Assembly (NCBI GenBank): GCA_034638255.1
Contig: JAWPGT010000010.1
Span: 434,001 to 498,000 of the forward strand
DNA: 64,000 nucleotides
Origin: Coprinus comatus
Lineage: Eukaryota; Basidiomycota; Agaricomycetes; Agaricales; Agaricaceae
Reading direction: 5' to 3'
This document shows positions 24,961 through 37,437 of this stretch, one piece after another. The position numbers were made by a program, and so were the translations under genes. The notes under the pieces are model-generated. The model was not told where the DNA came from, searched no databases, and saw only the letters and a list, made by a program, of their open reading frames with translations. How positions within the stretch are numbered: position 1 is the first letter of the stretch; every line of letters starts with the position of its first letter.

Positions 24961-26058
24961 TGCTAGGTATCAGTGAGGGAGAGTCGGTGGTAGTACTGGA
25001 TGTGTGTGTGTTCCGTTCACTTTAGGTGGCTTTAAATCACACCGCCGATTATTGCTTATTTGCTCCAGATTTGTGCAAAAAATATATTGGTATTTTGTTT
25101 CTATTCCTTTACGGGTTACTCAAAGGAAAATCACATACCCCGACTTGCGGTTTTTGCCATGGTAATCCCAAGCCGGAGATACAGTGAATTAATATGGTAA
25201 TCTTTTTTTGACAGCACTCGATTTTTGATCCATCGTTCTGTGATGGGCATGAGCCAATATTCCTGGCCATAAATGATGCCAGCCTTCAATATTCAATATC
25301 AATCTTGTGCGGCAAGTTTGTGACAAACATTATTTATTCATCTTCATATTGAACTGCGCAGCTAGATCGACGGGATAAAATGTAAGCTTAACAAGTGTAA
25401 TATAGCCAACTGTATAATCTCAATGTGACTTTTTCCGGAGAAAAGCTCATACTTAGTATTATCGAGATTCTACATAGATATGTTTTATCTCAACTTCAAC
25501 ACGTAATCAATAAACACCAGTTTCATCTACAAGTAATGAGTGACACACCAATATTGGGGGTGATTAAATTGTCGGCGATAGCTTTTCATGGCGGACAAAA
25601 CCATGTGGTCGACCCTGTTGAAGAACCGAGGCTGTGCTTGGAGCTGGTTTGGAAAACGGATACGTGTCACACAAAATACTTGAATATATCTCAAATATAT
25701 CTACACCATTCCAGGTAATACTTACGACAGGTCCATATGAAACAGTAAAGATTGAAGCAAATATTCCTATTTCCACAAACACAAACTTCTTACAAATATT
25801 CCAATGTTATAATAATAATATATTAGTAACTAACAAATTTCGCGGGCTGCGTATTCCAAGAATATAGAATAAAGCTGTCATTCGAGGTGTTTGGTAATGT
25901 TTGATGTGAGATCTGTAAAATAGTTTCTATGAGTGGTGTATTCTTGGTGTATCATTCACATCATTCCGTATTGTTACTATGCGAGAATCGGGAACTACTT
26001 ACAATTCAGATAATTCGAGGGTTTGATACGGGATTCAGAATTTATGCCTTGTCGAGCT
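24961..26058. other. Intergenic, nothing recognised
   Basis: Overlapping frames on both strands near 25425-25870 have no motif support. No terminal repeats were found. Confidence 0.5.
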
Positions 26059-26467
26059 TCACTCTGTCGACGGATTATCTGTATCCCCCGTCTTTGCATT
26101 TGTTGCAGCCAATACACGATCACTGTAGGCTGATCCATCTACACGAGGCATTGATCCTTCTTCAACAGCTTCTTTTTCATCGAAGATAAGTCGTAAACTA
26201 TTTGAATTTTCCTCCAGGACAGGAGTAGGTGGTAGGACAATCATGTCATCCTCTACTACAGGCAAAGAAAGTGGTTGGTGCGAGTCATCAACTTCTGGAA
26301 GTGGTATGATGAAACTGCCTGTGTGTTTTTGAATTGGGTGGTGGTTCGCGATATCTTGTTGTTGTTGTTGTTGTTGACGGTCACGGTTCTCGTGAGTTAT
26401 GATCTAGAAATATTAATATCAATATTTTGAACTGAGGACACTAGGAGCTAGCGTCACTGACAGACAT
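26059..26467 (-). CDS. Tiny two-exon gene with poly-Gln and LPPTP motif, function unknown
   Basis: Predicted 116-residue protein, not recognised. Exon 1 (26467-26462) encodes only MS. Exon 2 (26403-26059) continues IITHENRDR, a seven-Gln run from CAA/CAG-type repeats, FIIPLPEVDD, MIVLPPTPVLEENSNSLRLI and an acidic C-terminus. The frame is open throughout and the spliced length is divisible by three. The FII.LP and IxLPPTPxL stretches recall the gene at 24620-24960 on the same strand, 1.1 kb away. No signal peptide or transmembrane helix is present. The 6-base coding first exon is an inference; an internal start is possible. Confidence 0.4.
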
Positions 26468-27391
26468 TGGCAAGAAGATAGAAAAATTGACTAGGATTTG
26501 CTTGAATAAACGTCAAGGATGTGAAGGAGAGGCCTGGTGCACAAGGAATCAGGAGATGGTGTTGAAATAGATCATAAATAGCTGTTTACATGATTTTTTT
26601 TAAGTTTGCTTTCTGAAGAGTCCCTGCCTTTAGTGACCCCTGGAATCTACCCTTGACACATATAATGCCAGTCCCGGAATAAAGAAGTGGTTACGCACAT
26701 GTGGCGTACTCGAGATTTTATTTTTGGGCCGGAGGGAAAAATAATGAGACTTGGGACTCTTGGCAGGGAGACTAACTAATAGTTTGTCTCTATTTTTATT
26801 GGCCGAACAACTCGAGCAATAGTAACAACCCCAAAAAGTGACATCTTGACATCTTCTAGTACTTACCCGTACCTTTATATTCTTGGGGATAAAGTCAATG
26901 ATGCACAATTAAATCCCCCTGTCAAACTGCCTCACCTCCTCAACCTCATGGTTGTGACCATTTTACCCATTAGCCGCCTTTAATGTCGCGACGCCGATGT
27001 GTTAACCCCGAGACTGTTCATCAATTACCATGCCTATAATTATTCTACTACTCACATCGTGACGGAATCTAAAGGAGCTTTGAGGCAGAACATCATGCAT
27101 CATGCATCATGGTACGTTGTCATGGTCCAAGCAGCTATGTATAGATCTTCAAGTTCCTCCCCCCCCCTCTGCGTTTGAGTTAGAGTTCATCGTACAACTG
27201 AAAGTTTGCCTGGTCCCATGAAACTCGAGGCTAGTAAGTAAAAGTGGTCAATATACACTTGCAGGTCACAATCTGAACGTGCTAGGAATGCTATGAATGA
27301 GAGTATAAGAAGTGCTATAAACAAGTTGATATAGCTCTGGTGTAAAACAATCACCGCTTGAAAACGATTCGCGGGTTGTCAGCTTACCCAA
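26468..27391. other. Intergenic, start of the gene-poor tract
   Basis: No coding support. A C-run lies near 27162-27171 and a short ATGCATC repetition near 27096-27110. Confidence 0.5.
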
Positions 27392-27394
27392 TTA

Positions 27395-27953
27395 GGGCCC
27401 TTTCGGGAACCAAGTCTCGCGCAAGCGTAGGTATCAGACCTACGCTTGACCCAAACCTGAGACCGTGAGAAGTTGGTCTCGAGTCGCGGGGTCACAGTGG
27501 GGTCACATCTTGTGCAGCATATGACCCCGCAATCGTACTTACCAAGTACTTACCAAGTACCTACCAGAGAATAATTTTTCAATATTACTAGATAGCGGAG
27601 GAGATGAGAGACATACAACTCTTTTCCATGCTATGGGTTTCATTCCTAATCTGCCCCATTGATGGGTGCAGTCCCAGTGACCACTTATAACATAATATAA
27701 CTACATTATCTGTAGGTCTAACAGCTACTTTAGGTATGACTTCAGAATATCATAAAAGGTAGATTTTTTGTGGGTGAAAATATAATTTTAAATATATCGT
27801 CACATCGAAGGCTGGTTTGTTGCAAGCTTGAGAGTTGCCGAACGCACACCTAGGTCTTGATGGAGCCCAAGCGGAATTCCCAGGCTCCATCAAGACCTAG
27901 GTCTCCATTTTTGGCTGGTAGGTCTCGCGCAGACCTGCTTCCCGAAAGGGCCC
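27395..27953. mobile_element. Non-autonomous PIF/Harbinger-type (Tourist-like) MITE
   Basis: A 559-base element with terminal inverted repeats. Both ends start GGGCCCTTTCGGGAA, and the match continues to 21 of the first 23 bases. It is flanked on both sides by TTA (27392-27394 and 27954-27956). TTA target duplication and a GGGCC-type end are characteristic of PIF/Harbinger and Tourist elements. It has no transposase ORF. Inside are several perfect hairpins: GCGGGGTCA/TGACCCCGC near 27487-27531, GCGTAGGT/ACCTACGC near 27425-27445 and a 20-base one at 27848-27902. An open frame at 27857-28117 runs out of the element and is not considered real. Confidence 0.8.
27848..27902. repeat. Perfect 20-base hairpin inside the MITE
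   Basis: Arms at 27848-27867 and 27883-27902 are exact reverse complements, with a 15-base loop. The arms begin ACCTAGGTCTTGATGG. A transcript would form a strong stem. Confidence 0.85.
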
Positions 27954-27956
27954 TTA

Positions 27957-30900
27957 CCGGGCCGGGGGTCCGTATGGAAGTTTTTGTGACAAGTGGGATT
28001 CCAAAATTATTAAGTTCACCAAATTTGGTGTTGCAGTGTACAACAGCTGGCCAAAAACGCCACCGTCTGTCATCTGAAATATGTGGGATTATAGGAATAT
28101 TCCAACATGTTCCATGAGCTCAATTGATTTGTGTTGTTTGATCCGTGAGCAACAACATTCAGCTTCTGCAGGATGCAGAGGCATTAATAATTTAGGCAAA
28201 AAATGAGGCTTGATTAATGGTTCCCACCTTGACCATAAGGGTGGGGTTAACCGTTATCAGCGAAAGGGAGTGAAACCGTAGGAAGTTGAAATGCTGAAGT
28301 ATGTCATTTTTTTTTGAAGCCGTGATATGATTGATGATCGAAAGTCTTCAGCGCTTCAGCAATGGCTTACTACACATCGATCTAGGATATAGTTGTAGAA
28401 AAAAGGCCTTGTGGATTTGTTAAGGCAATTGGAATATGCCGAGGTTGTCCGAAAAAAATGCACATCAGCCAAAAATCCTGTTTCCATGTCTTTTCATGCT
28501 ATTGCAATTCTCTGAAGGGTACAACTCTTTGTTTGGATTATGAATCAAGTTCGACGTGAAGGTCAAACTTGTCCATAGCTACAGAGTTCCAATGGAAGGG
28601 AGTGCCAATCGATACAAATGTAGCCGAGCAGAAGGGGAGAATTCGAAGTTGAAATGACAGCCGTACAGTCTCGAGGGACATAGCGATGGAAAATCCCAAC
28701 GAGTACTCTGGTAGGGGTGTTTCCAGGGAACTAAAAGGGAACGAAGTGCTTTGAGGGAGCATTCCCGCTGTAAAATGTTGTAATTATCAAGCTGCGTCAC
28801 ATTGACCCCATCTGGAGCCTATAGCAAAGGAAAGCGTCCCATAAGCTGACAAGTTCAGCGTGTTGCACCCCATACTAGGAAACGCCAAGTTCCCTTTGCT
28901 GCGCCAGCATGTTTTCGGTCGCAACAGTAAGTCGCATTGCGGATTTATTGATTCAAATTTAACAGAGACGCTCCTTCCGAAACATCTCCTCCGTTAGTAC
29001 ACCTCCCCCGGCCTCATAAATTCCAAAAGTTTGGCTATGCTCATTGCAATGCATCGGAAATAAGACTTGTAGTACGTTAACATTGGCCGAGAACGACGAA
29101 ATTTTGGTCCTGGCAAATGTTTTCACATTTTGTGTTTCTTGGAGACGTGTCGGTTGTGAGTCGAGTAACCAAGGCTCTGATATTGTTGTGTAAGAGTAGC
29201 TCATGTGTAGCAGAGCAGTGAGTGATGTGAGTAGTAGAGAAGATTACTAATACAATCAACCATAGTAAGAGAACCCCACCAACGCCTGCTAAGAAAGGAG
29301 TATGACACTAGACCATCAGAAGATCAACAAGCTGCCACTACGGATGTCACGATGTCATGCGATTTAAACGCTGCGCAATTTACGTCGGACTAAAATCCTC
29401 CGAAGAGAAGTCGTCAAACATCAAAGACTTTGGCATTCGTGGGGCAGTTGTCAACAGGATATTGAAAGCATTGAACATTAAGATAACGTTCATATAATAT
29501 TTCATCAGTCCTGAACCCAAATCGCGGTCATCGTACCCCACACGATGACATGCTGTTTAATAACCCACGTCAATGGCTATTATAATTAAAGATCCGGTCC
29601 ATCAGGAATTAATTATCTCTTAAGGTCTGAAGATCTGAAGCCGGATAAGTCAGGGATAAGTGATTACAAAGTACTGGTATGAATTCTTGCGTCTTCAACA
29701 GATCTTCAGTGTTGTTAAACCTTCATAAGTTGAACGATCAATGATCAACACACGCTTAATTTCATGAACGATATGTTTTCTCCAAATGCCCGAAGCTCTG
29801 ATCCTAAGTACTCCCTTGTTCCGAAGATAAGGATAAGCCTTGATTAACATCCCACAGCTTGTACATGATATGTTTATACCACTCACACTTGAAGCCCGGC
29901 AGTAGAATTTTCTATTTTTTTTTGGCTCATCATTATGTCAAACCAATGGTCAGTAGACCCAGTGATGGGTCAGCTGGCCTCCAGAGATAATATAGCGTCT
30001 TGACAACGCCGAACACACACTCACGTTCAATGTTCAACGTTTCAACATAAAGATATTTTAGAACCTAGAGCTAAGAAAGTCTTAGTATATCATATAATAC
30101 CCACAACGATTTGGCACATCGTTATCGATTATCTGTTTGGTAACTGTCAACTTTTGGCTTGAAGTCATCGCTTTCCTAGTGTTTGGAGGTGTTCATATAC
30201 ATTTACAATCTTCACATGTTAAGTCTTGGGTTTTCCAGTAACACGTCACAGTGGAGTACCAAGAGAGAGAAGATATAAAAAAAAAACAGTTTGTTGACGT
30301 AGCACCGGCAATGGTACACCCGACTCCAAACTTATTATATTTCATCCCCGATATTATTGCATGGACTAACGTAATGACAAAGGAATCTCCATGTTGACCG
30401 GGCCTACGATTTTTTAATGACTAAAAAAAAATTCTTGTGAGGGAGTTAGCCCATACATATAAGCCTCGTGGTTAACGAATGTTTACAAGACTTGAAACAC
30501 TCAAATATATGTATATAATACTATACCTCGTCAAGACTATTATGGTATTAAAAATAGTTCATTCTCCGGTGGAAAGTGGATACAATTCTTTCCTAGACTG
30601 CCCTGATGCGATCAAGTGTCTTCGAACTGCCTACCACGACACAAGTCCTTTTGGTTCATCTGAGTTAATATTATCAACTGTGTAGTAGAAATCAAACACG
30701 GCGAAACGAAGTATGTATTATCTTCATTTATATGACAGGGAGGAGGGTTAAAATCGTTGAAACATCAACAACCTTGGCTTATGACAAGATCACTTAACGT
30801 TATCAGCACAATCGATTATCACCAACCGTATCTTATATGTAACAAAATTCAAAGCCAATCATTCACACAGAAACATACACTTCTTTCTCGTAGTTTACTA

Positions 30901-33900
30901 TCAATCAGGACATAAGTGACAAAAATAAACCTACAGTAGACCCGTAGAAAACTAACTAACTTTCATGCACCATGTGCAGATCATAAATCCATGTACGTAA
31001 AAGTAGAATTTCCTGAGTTGATAATATGAAACACCCGAAAATATAAGTTAAATTTATCACTGCATCCACTCACACCGACACTTTTATCGTGTATAACGTA
31101 AAGTACCCTACTTAATCAATCCCTTATTCAACAAGACCCTTTTCAACACCTTCGCAAGTTGATAGGACCGACGTACATGATGTGGATATCACTACTAGCC
31201 TTATGTATGAGAACAATAACCCTGAAACAAATACGAATGTGAAGCCGCACAAACATCATATTGTTCAACTTCCATATCATCAAATCCGAGGAGTCTGGAC
31301 TAGGTTAGTGAGTTAGTGTAAGTTGTAGTAGTACCACATGAACAGTTGGCACGAAAGTTGATATAGATATTGAAATGACTCTAGAGAGTCCAGACCAACT
31401 ACGCATACGCAGTACATGATGGATATCTACTTAGTAGCTGAGCTAGGGTCATAGCTCACAATACATCAATGAATATGAATATAATACATTGAACATGAAC
31501 ATGATACACAGAAGAGCCTGGTGGGTGGAGCGACCCCTTGGCACACTGCTTCCGTCGGTCATAGGGAGCTCCGTTTTTTGCCCAGTAATGTTCATCTAAC
31601 AAGTTATACCGAGGTCCCCCGAACCACATTGCCAATAGACCCAGTGCTGTTGTGTGGGCCACACTCCACACCCCATGATTTCCGACAAAAGCCGCATTAT
31701 CATGGATTATCGAATATTATAATATGGGATGTGGACATAACCAGATTTTAGTAGCATCAGATGTTCTAAACACTGGAAGTTTGAATAAGAATTATAGCAT
31801 ACATTCAGAAGAATTTAGAACTCGGTCGGACCATATACTACGAAACGAAATTGAAACATGAGAGTTCCTGTAGCATCATGATGTACTTAATATGCAATGC
31901 TTTGAGAGAAGAGTCGAGGAACAACACCCATACCCACACCCACACCACACCATGGCCCCGGAATAGATAGCGCATGGTGCGCCGCGCCCGCCATGCATTT
32001 TGTGTGACTTGAGGGAGGGATTTTTTTTTCAAATACCATCCAATATCGAATGACGTTGAAAGGACAAGAAGAGAAGGTTTCGGTTAAACCATGAAAGTAT
32101 TGTTAAACCGTGTGTTCGAATCCCCATAGTAGATCAAGTCAATTCAAATATCTATGTACATAACACATTTAAAAGATAACTGAAGGGTCGCTTCTGCTTA
32201 AGCGAAGGTTGGCATTTTCATAAGAACTGCACATTCTATTGTAGATTGTGTCATATGTCGTACGTGTATATTCATATGATGTCGTACATCGATTACAATT
32301 TTACTATATTCTTCCTTTATCCAAAAATACCCCAAACTCCCAATACATATATCACTCCAATACCAATACCCCAATACCCAGTATCCGATCTTAAGCTCCA
32401 ACATTTCAGTATTCGGTTAACCATCTGCTCTTCTGATCAGTGACTTCTTAAAATTCACTTCGACTTCTTAACTTCTTTTCTCTTATCTATCTAGGGTCAC
32501 ATTACCATCAGTTATCACACACACAAAAGCAAAAATATGAATATGAATATGTACCCTTCATCCTTTTTTTTCTTTTCTTTGATGGTCTAGACACAACATT
32601 GTAAACGCAAAAGAATCGTCATAAGTTTTTTTTGGTGGAGGGTACTTTGATCAAGTTGTTAACCAGTTACTGATTAGTGATTAATTGACCCCGTCATGAT
32701 TTCTATTTTCAACATACATCCGCATTTCCCATCTTTTTACATCAGATATCGGGTCCAGAACTAGAGTCTCAAACTTCAAGCTCGGAGCAAAGAAGTTTCT
32801 TTTCAGAAATAGAATAACTAGTTGATATTGAAACCGTCACTGGGTAGTATCGGGTTCTAGAACAACATTGAACCTTTTTACCAATTGACATCTAGGTCCA
32901 CTGGACCAGTGACCATGACACTGGCGGCGAACTTGAAAATATGTATATGTGAGGGGGCTGGATCCGATCTAAAACACTTCTTGAAGCTTGGAATGTGAAA
33001 CTTTACTCAACCTTCTCAAAAGTAACAATAAAAGCTCCACAAGAGATAAGAAGTAAAAGCGAAAATCAACCATGTATTTAAGTAAGTAATTGTATTAAGG
33101 GATTATATGATAAGGAGGGGTCGGTCGATGGATAAAGTAAAAGTAAAGATAAGAAAACTACGAATACGAAACTGAGAACTAACCTCAGTACGTCCTGCAT
33201 AATAATATGTATATGCGTATGTACTTGATTACATCTTGAACCTAACTTATATCACAAAGGAATCGCAAAAGGAAATCGTGGATATATTTGCATCCGCATT
33301 TAAGTAACCTACCAAAAAGTTCTCCAACGTAACAGTTGCGTACGTATGTATATGTAAAAAGAAGTCGTAATGTCTGTAAAGCAATGAATCTCTGACACAA
33401 AGAAATTGATATGTAAATATATAACACAGTGAAACACAACTGACAAAACAGAGGATCAAAATATATGATATGACACAGGAGAGAAAAGTAGGAACCAAAA
33501 ACAACACAAAACAGCAACGTCACAAAAAAAAACAAAGAGGTGATTTATTTTTTGAATTTATCCAGCGGTAATATAACGTTCAAAAACGATGACCGGTGGA
33601 AAAGAATAGGAAAAAAAAGAACGAGCGGTGGCGAAAGGGGATTACGATAAAAACCAAAATGGATGAGTAATTAATTTAATTTCTACTTACTAGGTACGCA
33701 TTTATTATAAGCTTGAGTATTAAATGAATGAGGCGGAGGGGAGAAAAAAGAAGAGATATAATATGGTACAATTCATGAAAAAAACCCGGGAATTTCGCTT
33801 ACTTGCAATGCATAAGATGTTCAATGGACTTGAGAAAAGAATTAATGCATAATACCGAGAAAACAACCATGACAACCGAGAGAATGCCGAGAGTATAAAA

Positions 33901-34614
33901 GAGATGACCAATATAACCACATGAAAAAAAAAGCAATTTACACCGAAAGAAGAAAAGAAAATTTGAAAGAAAAAAACGAGTGGGGGAAGACCGACACCTA
34001 AAGCATGCACGCACCACAAGCCATCTCCATCTCTATTCCTCAAACCCATGCGTCATACATACGTATACTTCCAGTTGCCACACCGACATCCCCACAAGAC
34101 ACACACATACACTCCTAAGACCAATCATAACTCCGTAGTTCCCCAACATATCACATGTTACAAGCACCAGCAAGCACCGAGACCGATCGTCAACTAGTCG
34201 GCAAAATAGGACAATGGCATTTCAAGTGGGACAGGGTTCAGAAGTTTCAGGGATAGATTTCCAGAAGAGGAAGGACGGGTGTCAGGCAAATGATCCGTAA
34301 AAAGATGAGTGGTTAACGGTGGTTCCCAAGTGGTGAATACATAGAAGTGATGTCAAGAGCAAGTGGGGGGTTGGCATTGGTGGCGTGAATCATGATTGGA
34401 GAAGAAATGAGAACTAAGCGACCAATAGGTGTAAAGTCGTTGAAATAACTCTACAACTTCCGATAGCTGCAAAGGTTGCTCATTACAAGTTAGGAGCCAG
34501 GGTGGCTTGGAAGGGGGAAGGATATACATGTGCCTGCTAACATGGGATCAAATCAATCAGGAGACAGGGGTGATAAGACAATGGCGAGGGGATGGCGATA
34601 GGTTGCGATGTGTG
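27957..34614. other. Gene-poor tract, 6.7 kb without a convincing gene
   Basis: Open frames here are short, lack recognisable motifs and do not join into spliced genes. The sequence is AT-rich. The right third (33.0-34.2 kb) is A- and purine-rich on the plus strand and may include a long 3' UTR of the coiled-coil gene at 34615-35657. No transposase, reverse transcriptase, tRNA or rRNA was seen. Low-complexity CCAATACC runs occur near 32320-32385. Confidence 0.5.
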
Positions 34615-35657
34615 TCAGTAGTAATCCTCGGTCTTCAATGGAGCGGTCATAGGGTGGAAACCTATACTACTAGCGGTCACACCCACAGGATGATCGGGAG
34701 GATTGGTCATATCGCTGGGTTCTTGCTTAGGGATGAGCTTTGCTCGTGACCGTGTACGGACACTTGGGCCGACTACAGCTGTGGTTGAAGTATGTGTACG
34801 TGCCCTTGTCCTGGGTTGCTGAGTAGAGGTAGATGACGGGCGTGTGCGTGATGTGGAAGTAGCTATATTTGGGCCAACAGTTTGGAATGTCGTATTCGCC
34901 GAAGGAGTCATATCTTCCGATTGAAAATTGGACTGCGAGTCTCCTGCGGCTGCGGTTTGGTAATCGGGATTGGGAAGAGTCTTACGACGCTTGGTATTCC
35001 GGATGTCGGAGCCAGCTCCATGGACAGGTTCTTCGGTAGCCGTCGGTTGATAGGAAGCGACGGAGGGCATAAAATTTGTATTGCTGGATGTGTAAGGATC
35101 GAAATAGGTGGTGGTGTTTGTGGGAGTGGCTGTTGTTGAAGTGGCTGAGAGAGACAGGGAATTTGAAGGAGTGGAGGAAAGAGGAGAACTGCAGGAAGCA
35201 GACCAGGCTGATTCTGCATCGTTATCGATTTGGTCAAAGCTACGTTTGGATGATGATCTATGAAAATTGTAAAGTTTGAGCAAATGAAAGAACGAGGGAT
35301 TACACACAATAGCCTCGACTCCCGTTCTTTGAGTTGTTTGATTTCATTCGAAAGGTCCTCGAGCTTGACGTTTAACCGCCACGCCTCTATGCGGTAATTG
35401 GACACATCTGTCGAGAGCTCCTCATTTTTTGTTCTTGCGTCCAAGAGCTCCTTCTGGAGCCTGAGGTGGTCTGTGGACAAGGCCTGGTGGTTTGATATAA
35501 GATCTCTTGTCTGGCGCAAGAGGTCGTTATAGCGAGCGGACATTTGAGAAAGTTTGATCCAGACATCCTGGTAGGAGGGTGTAGCAAGGGAGGGTGTGCG
35601 GTGTGCGAGGTTGTTGGGGAGAAGAGGATTTGGAGAGTTGAAGAGGAAAGAGTCCAT
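34615..35657 (-). CDS. Coiled-coil protein with basic nuclear-type motifs, unknown function
   Basis: Two exons encode about 330 residues. I chose ATG 35657 (MDSFLFNSPNPLLPNN). From about residue 30 to 115 the protein is a heptad-rich coiled coil, with KLSQMSARYNDLLRQTRDLI and LEDLSNEIKQLKERESRL. After an intron (around 35320-35265) it becomes Ser/Thr/Pro-rich and disordered. It contains RNTKRRKTLP and RTRSRAKLIPKQEP, which look like nuclear localisation signals; the second resembles a SUMO-type site context. It ends PLKTEDYY. A transcription co-factor is a guess. It diverges from the GH5 gene with only 54 bases between the start codons. Confidence 0.6.
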
Positions 35658-35711
35658 GATGGGTGGAAGCAAAGGAGAGAGCCACGTCCATTCCTGATTT
35701 ATACCATCCAC
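35658..35711. promoter_or_regulatory. Very short divergent promoter gap
   Basis: Only 54 bases separate ATG 35657 (minus) and ATG 35712 (plus). Either the 5' UTRs and promoters overlap the neighbouring coding exons, or one gene starts at a later ATG. Confidence 0.45.
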
Positions 35712-37437
35712 ATGCTTCTGCCACTCCTCCTCCTCACAGCCGCTTTTCCAGTCTCTTTATCCGCACAACAATGTACTCTACGCATAAACTCAGCCCAGCA
35801 TTCTCCGTCCCCAACATCCCAGCTTTCACCCGAAGGAACTCCAACACAAACTCTAACACCAACAACAACACCAACAACAACACCAACACCAACCCCCTTT
35901 GATTATGCGAGCAATCCTGTGCGCGGTGTAAACCTGTGCGTTATACCTCACCCATCCTTTCATATTTCTCACACACACATCCAGCGGTGGTTGGCTCGTT
36001 CTCGAGGTATGTAATTACACATCTATCCTCCCATCCTACCGACCGTCAAAAACATGTGTTTAGCCATGGATCACACCAACCCTCTTTGAACAAACAGCAA
36101 ACGAATCTATCATTGACGAATACACTCTCGGTCTCTACATGGACCGTCCAGCTGCCGAGCAACTTCTTCGGAATCACTGGGAAACCGTATGTACCTCCCC
36201 CTTTTACACCACATACACACACACCACTATTCTTCTCCGTTTCTCACGCTCTTTCATATCTAACCATGCACACAGTGGATCACGGAAGACGATTTCATCG
36301 CCATTAAAGCCGCAGGCTTAAACCATGTCCGGTAAAATCTCTCTTTTTTTTCTCTTCAAAAAAGAAATTCATAAAATAATAATTAAATTCACAGGATACC
36401 AATCGGTTACTGGTCAATCCCCGTTCCTGCACCCTATCCAATAGATCCCTACATTCCAGGAGCATGGTCTTACTTACTCCGAGCACTCCATTGGTCAAAA
36501 CGTCATTCTATTCATGTCATCATAGACCTTCATGGAGCTCCCGGATCTCAAAATGGTTATGACAATTCAGGTCAACGTACATCAAATCCTCAATGGGCAC
36601 TTGAACCTTTTCATATCAATCAAACACTCCAATCAATTCAATATATAACACAGTCAATAGGTGGTTTGATTGATGTTGTTGAATTGATTAATGAAGCTTC
36701 TGGTTTTCGTGGTGAGGTTTGGTCTAGAGTTGTTATGAAGTATTATAAAGATGGGTATGATCTTGTTCAAAGAAATATTCAAATGAATGGGAATGAAGAG
36801 TTGGGAGTTATGATTGGTGATGCTTTTCAACCACTTTTACCTACTTATCAAAATTTCTTAACAGCACCCGAAGCACATAACGTTTTAATGGACCTACACT
36901 TTTATCAAATATTCTCATTCAACGATTTATCACGTTCAATTGATGAACATGTATCATATACATGTTCATCAACACTTCCTTATATTACAGAATATGCCAA
37001 TTCAAATATTTGGACTGTTTTGGGAGAATGGAGTGTTGCTTTGACAGATTGTGCGAAATGGTTAAATGGTAGAGGGGTTGGTTCAAGATGGGATGGTACT
37101 TGGTATCCTGAAAATAATTCTGATTCTCCAGTATTTGGAAGTTGTGATGGGTATACTGGGAATTGGGAAAATTGGTCACAAGAGTATAAAGATATGTTGA
37201 GACGATATTGGGAAGTTCAGGTTTTTACTGGGGAAGCTGTTCAAGGTTGGATATATTGGACATGGAAGGTACGTTATTATTCTATTTCTATAACTTTTTA
37301 TTACTTGGGAAAACTTGAACTGTTTTAATTATTTGTAGGCCGAGAACGCTGACGAGTGGAGTTATCAAAAAGGTCTAGAAGGTGGATGGATACCACAAGA
37401 CCCGGATGATCGACTTCACCCCAATATATGCGGATGA
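35712..37437 (+). CDS. Secreted GH5 exo-1,3-beta-glucanase
   Basis: Glycoside hydrolase family 5 (subfamily 9 type) that trims glucose from beta-1,3-glucan in the cell wall or medium. ATG 35712 starts a signal peptide (MLLPLLLLTAAFPVSLSA). A Thr/Pro linker with TPTTTP repeats follows, then [20 protein letters not shown] after two small introns. Catalytic segments are ELINEASGF (acid/base Glu after Asn) and TVLGEWSVALTDCAKWLNGR (nucleophile Glu). IIDLHGAPGSQNG and VQGWIYWTWKAENADEWSYQ also match the family. The usual NEP is NEA here, as I recall for some basidiomycete enzymes. It ends DRLHPNICG at TGA 37435-37437. All junctions are in frame. Confidence 0.92.

Noticed and set aside
15960..26766. 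A 17-base word (CTTGGGACTCTTGGCAG) at 15963 and about 26750
   Set aside because: Flanks do not match and one such chance match is plausible in a 64 kb window.
27391..27397. TTAGGG, telomere-like
   Set aside because: Single copy; it is the TTA target duplication plus the first bases of the MITE.
27857..28117. Open frame of 86 residues
   Set aside because: It starts inside the MITE hairpin and runs out of the element; no motif.
32080..32135. GTTCGAATCC resembling a tRNA T-loop
   Set aside because: The bases on either side do not pair as a T-stem and no anticodon or acceptor arm is present.
33242..34049. Long Phe/Leu-rich minus-strand frames suggesting membrane proteins
   Set aside because: They result from A-rich plus-strand sequence read antisense; no splice pattern or conserved motif.
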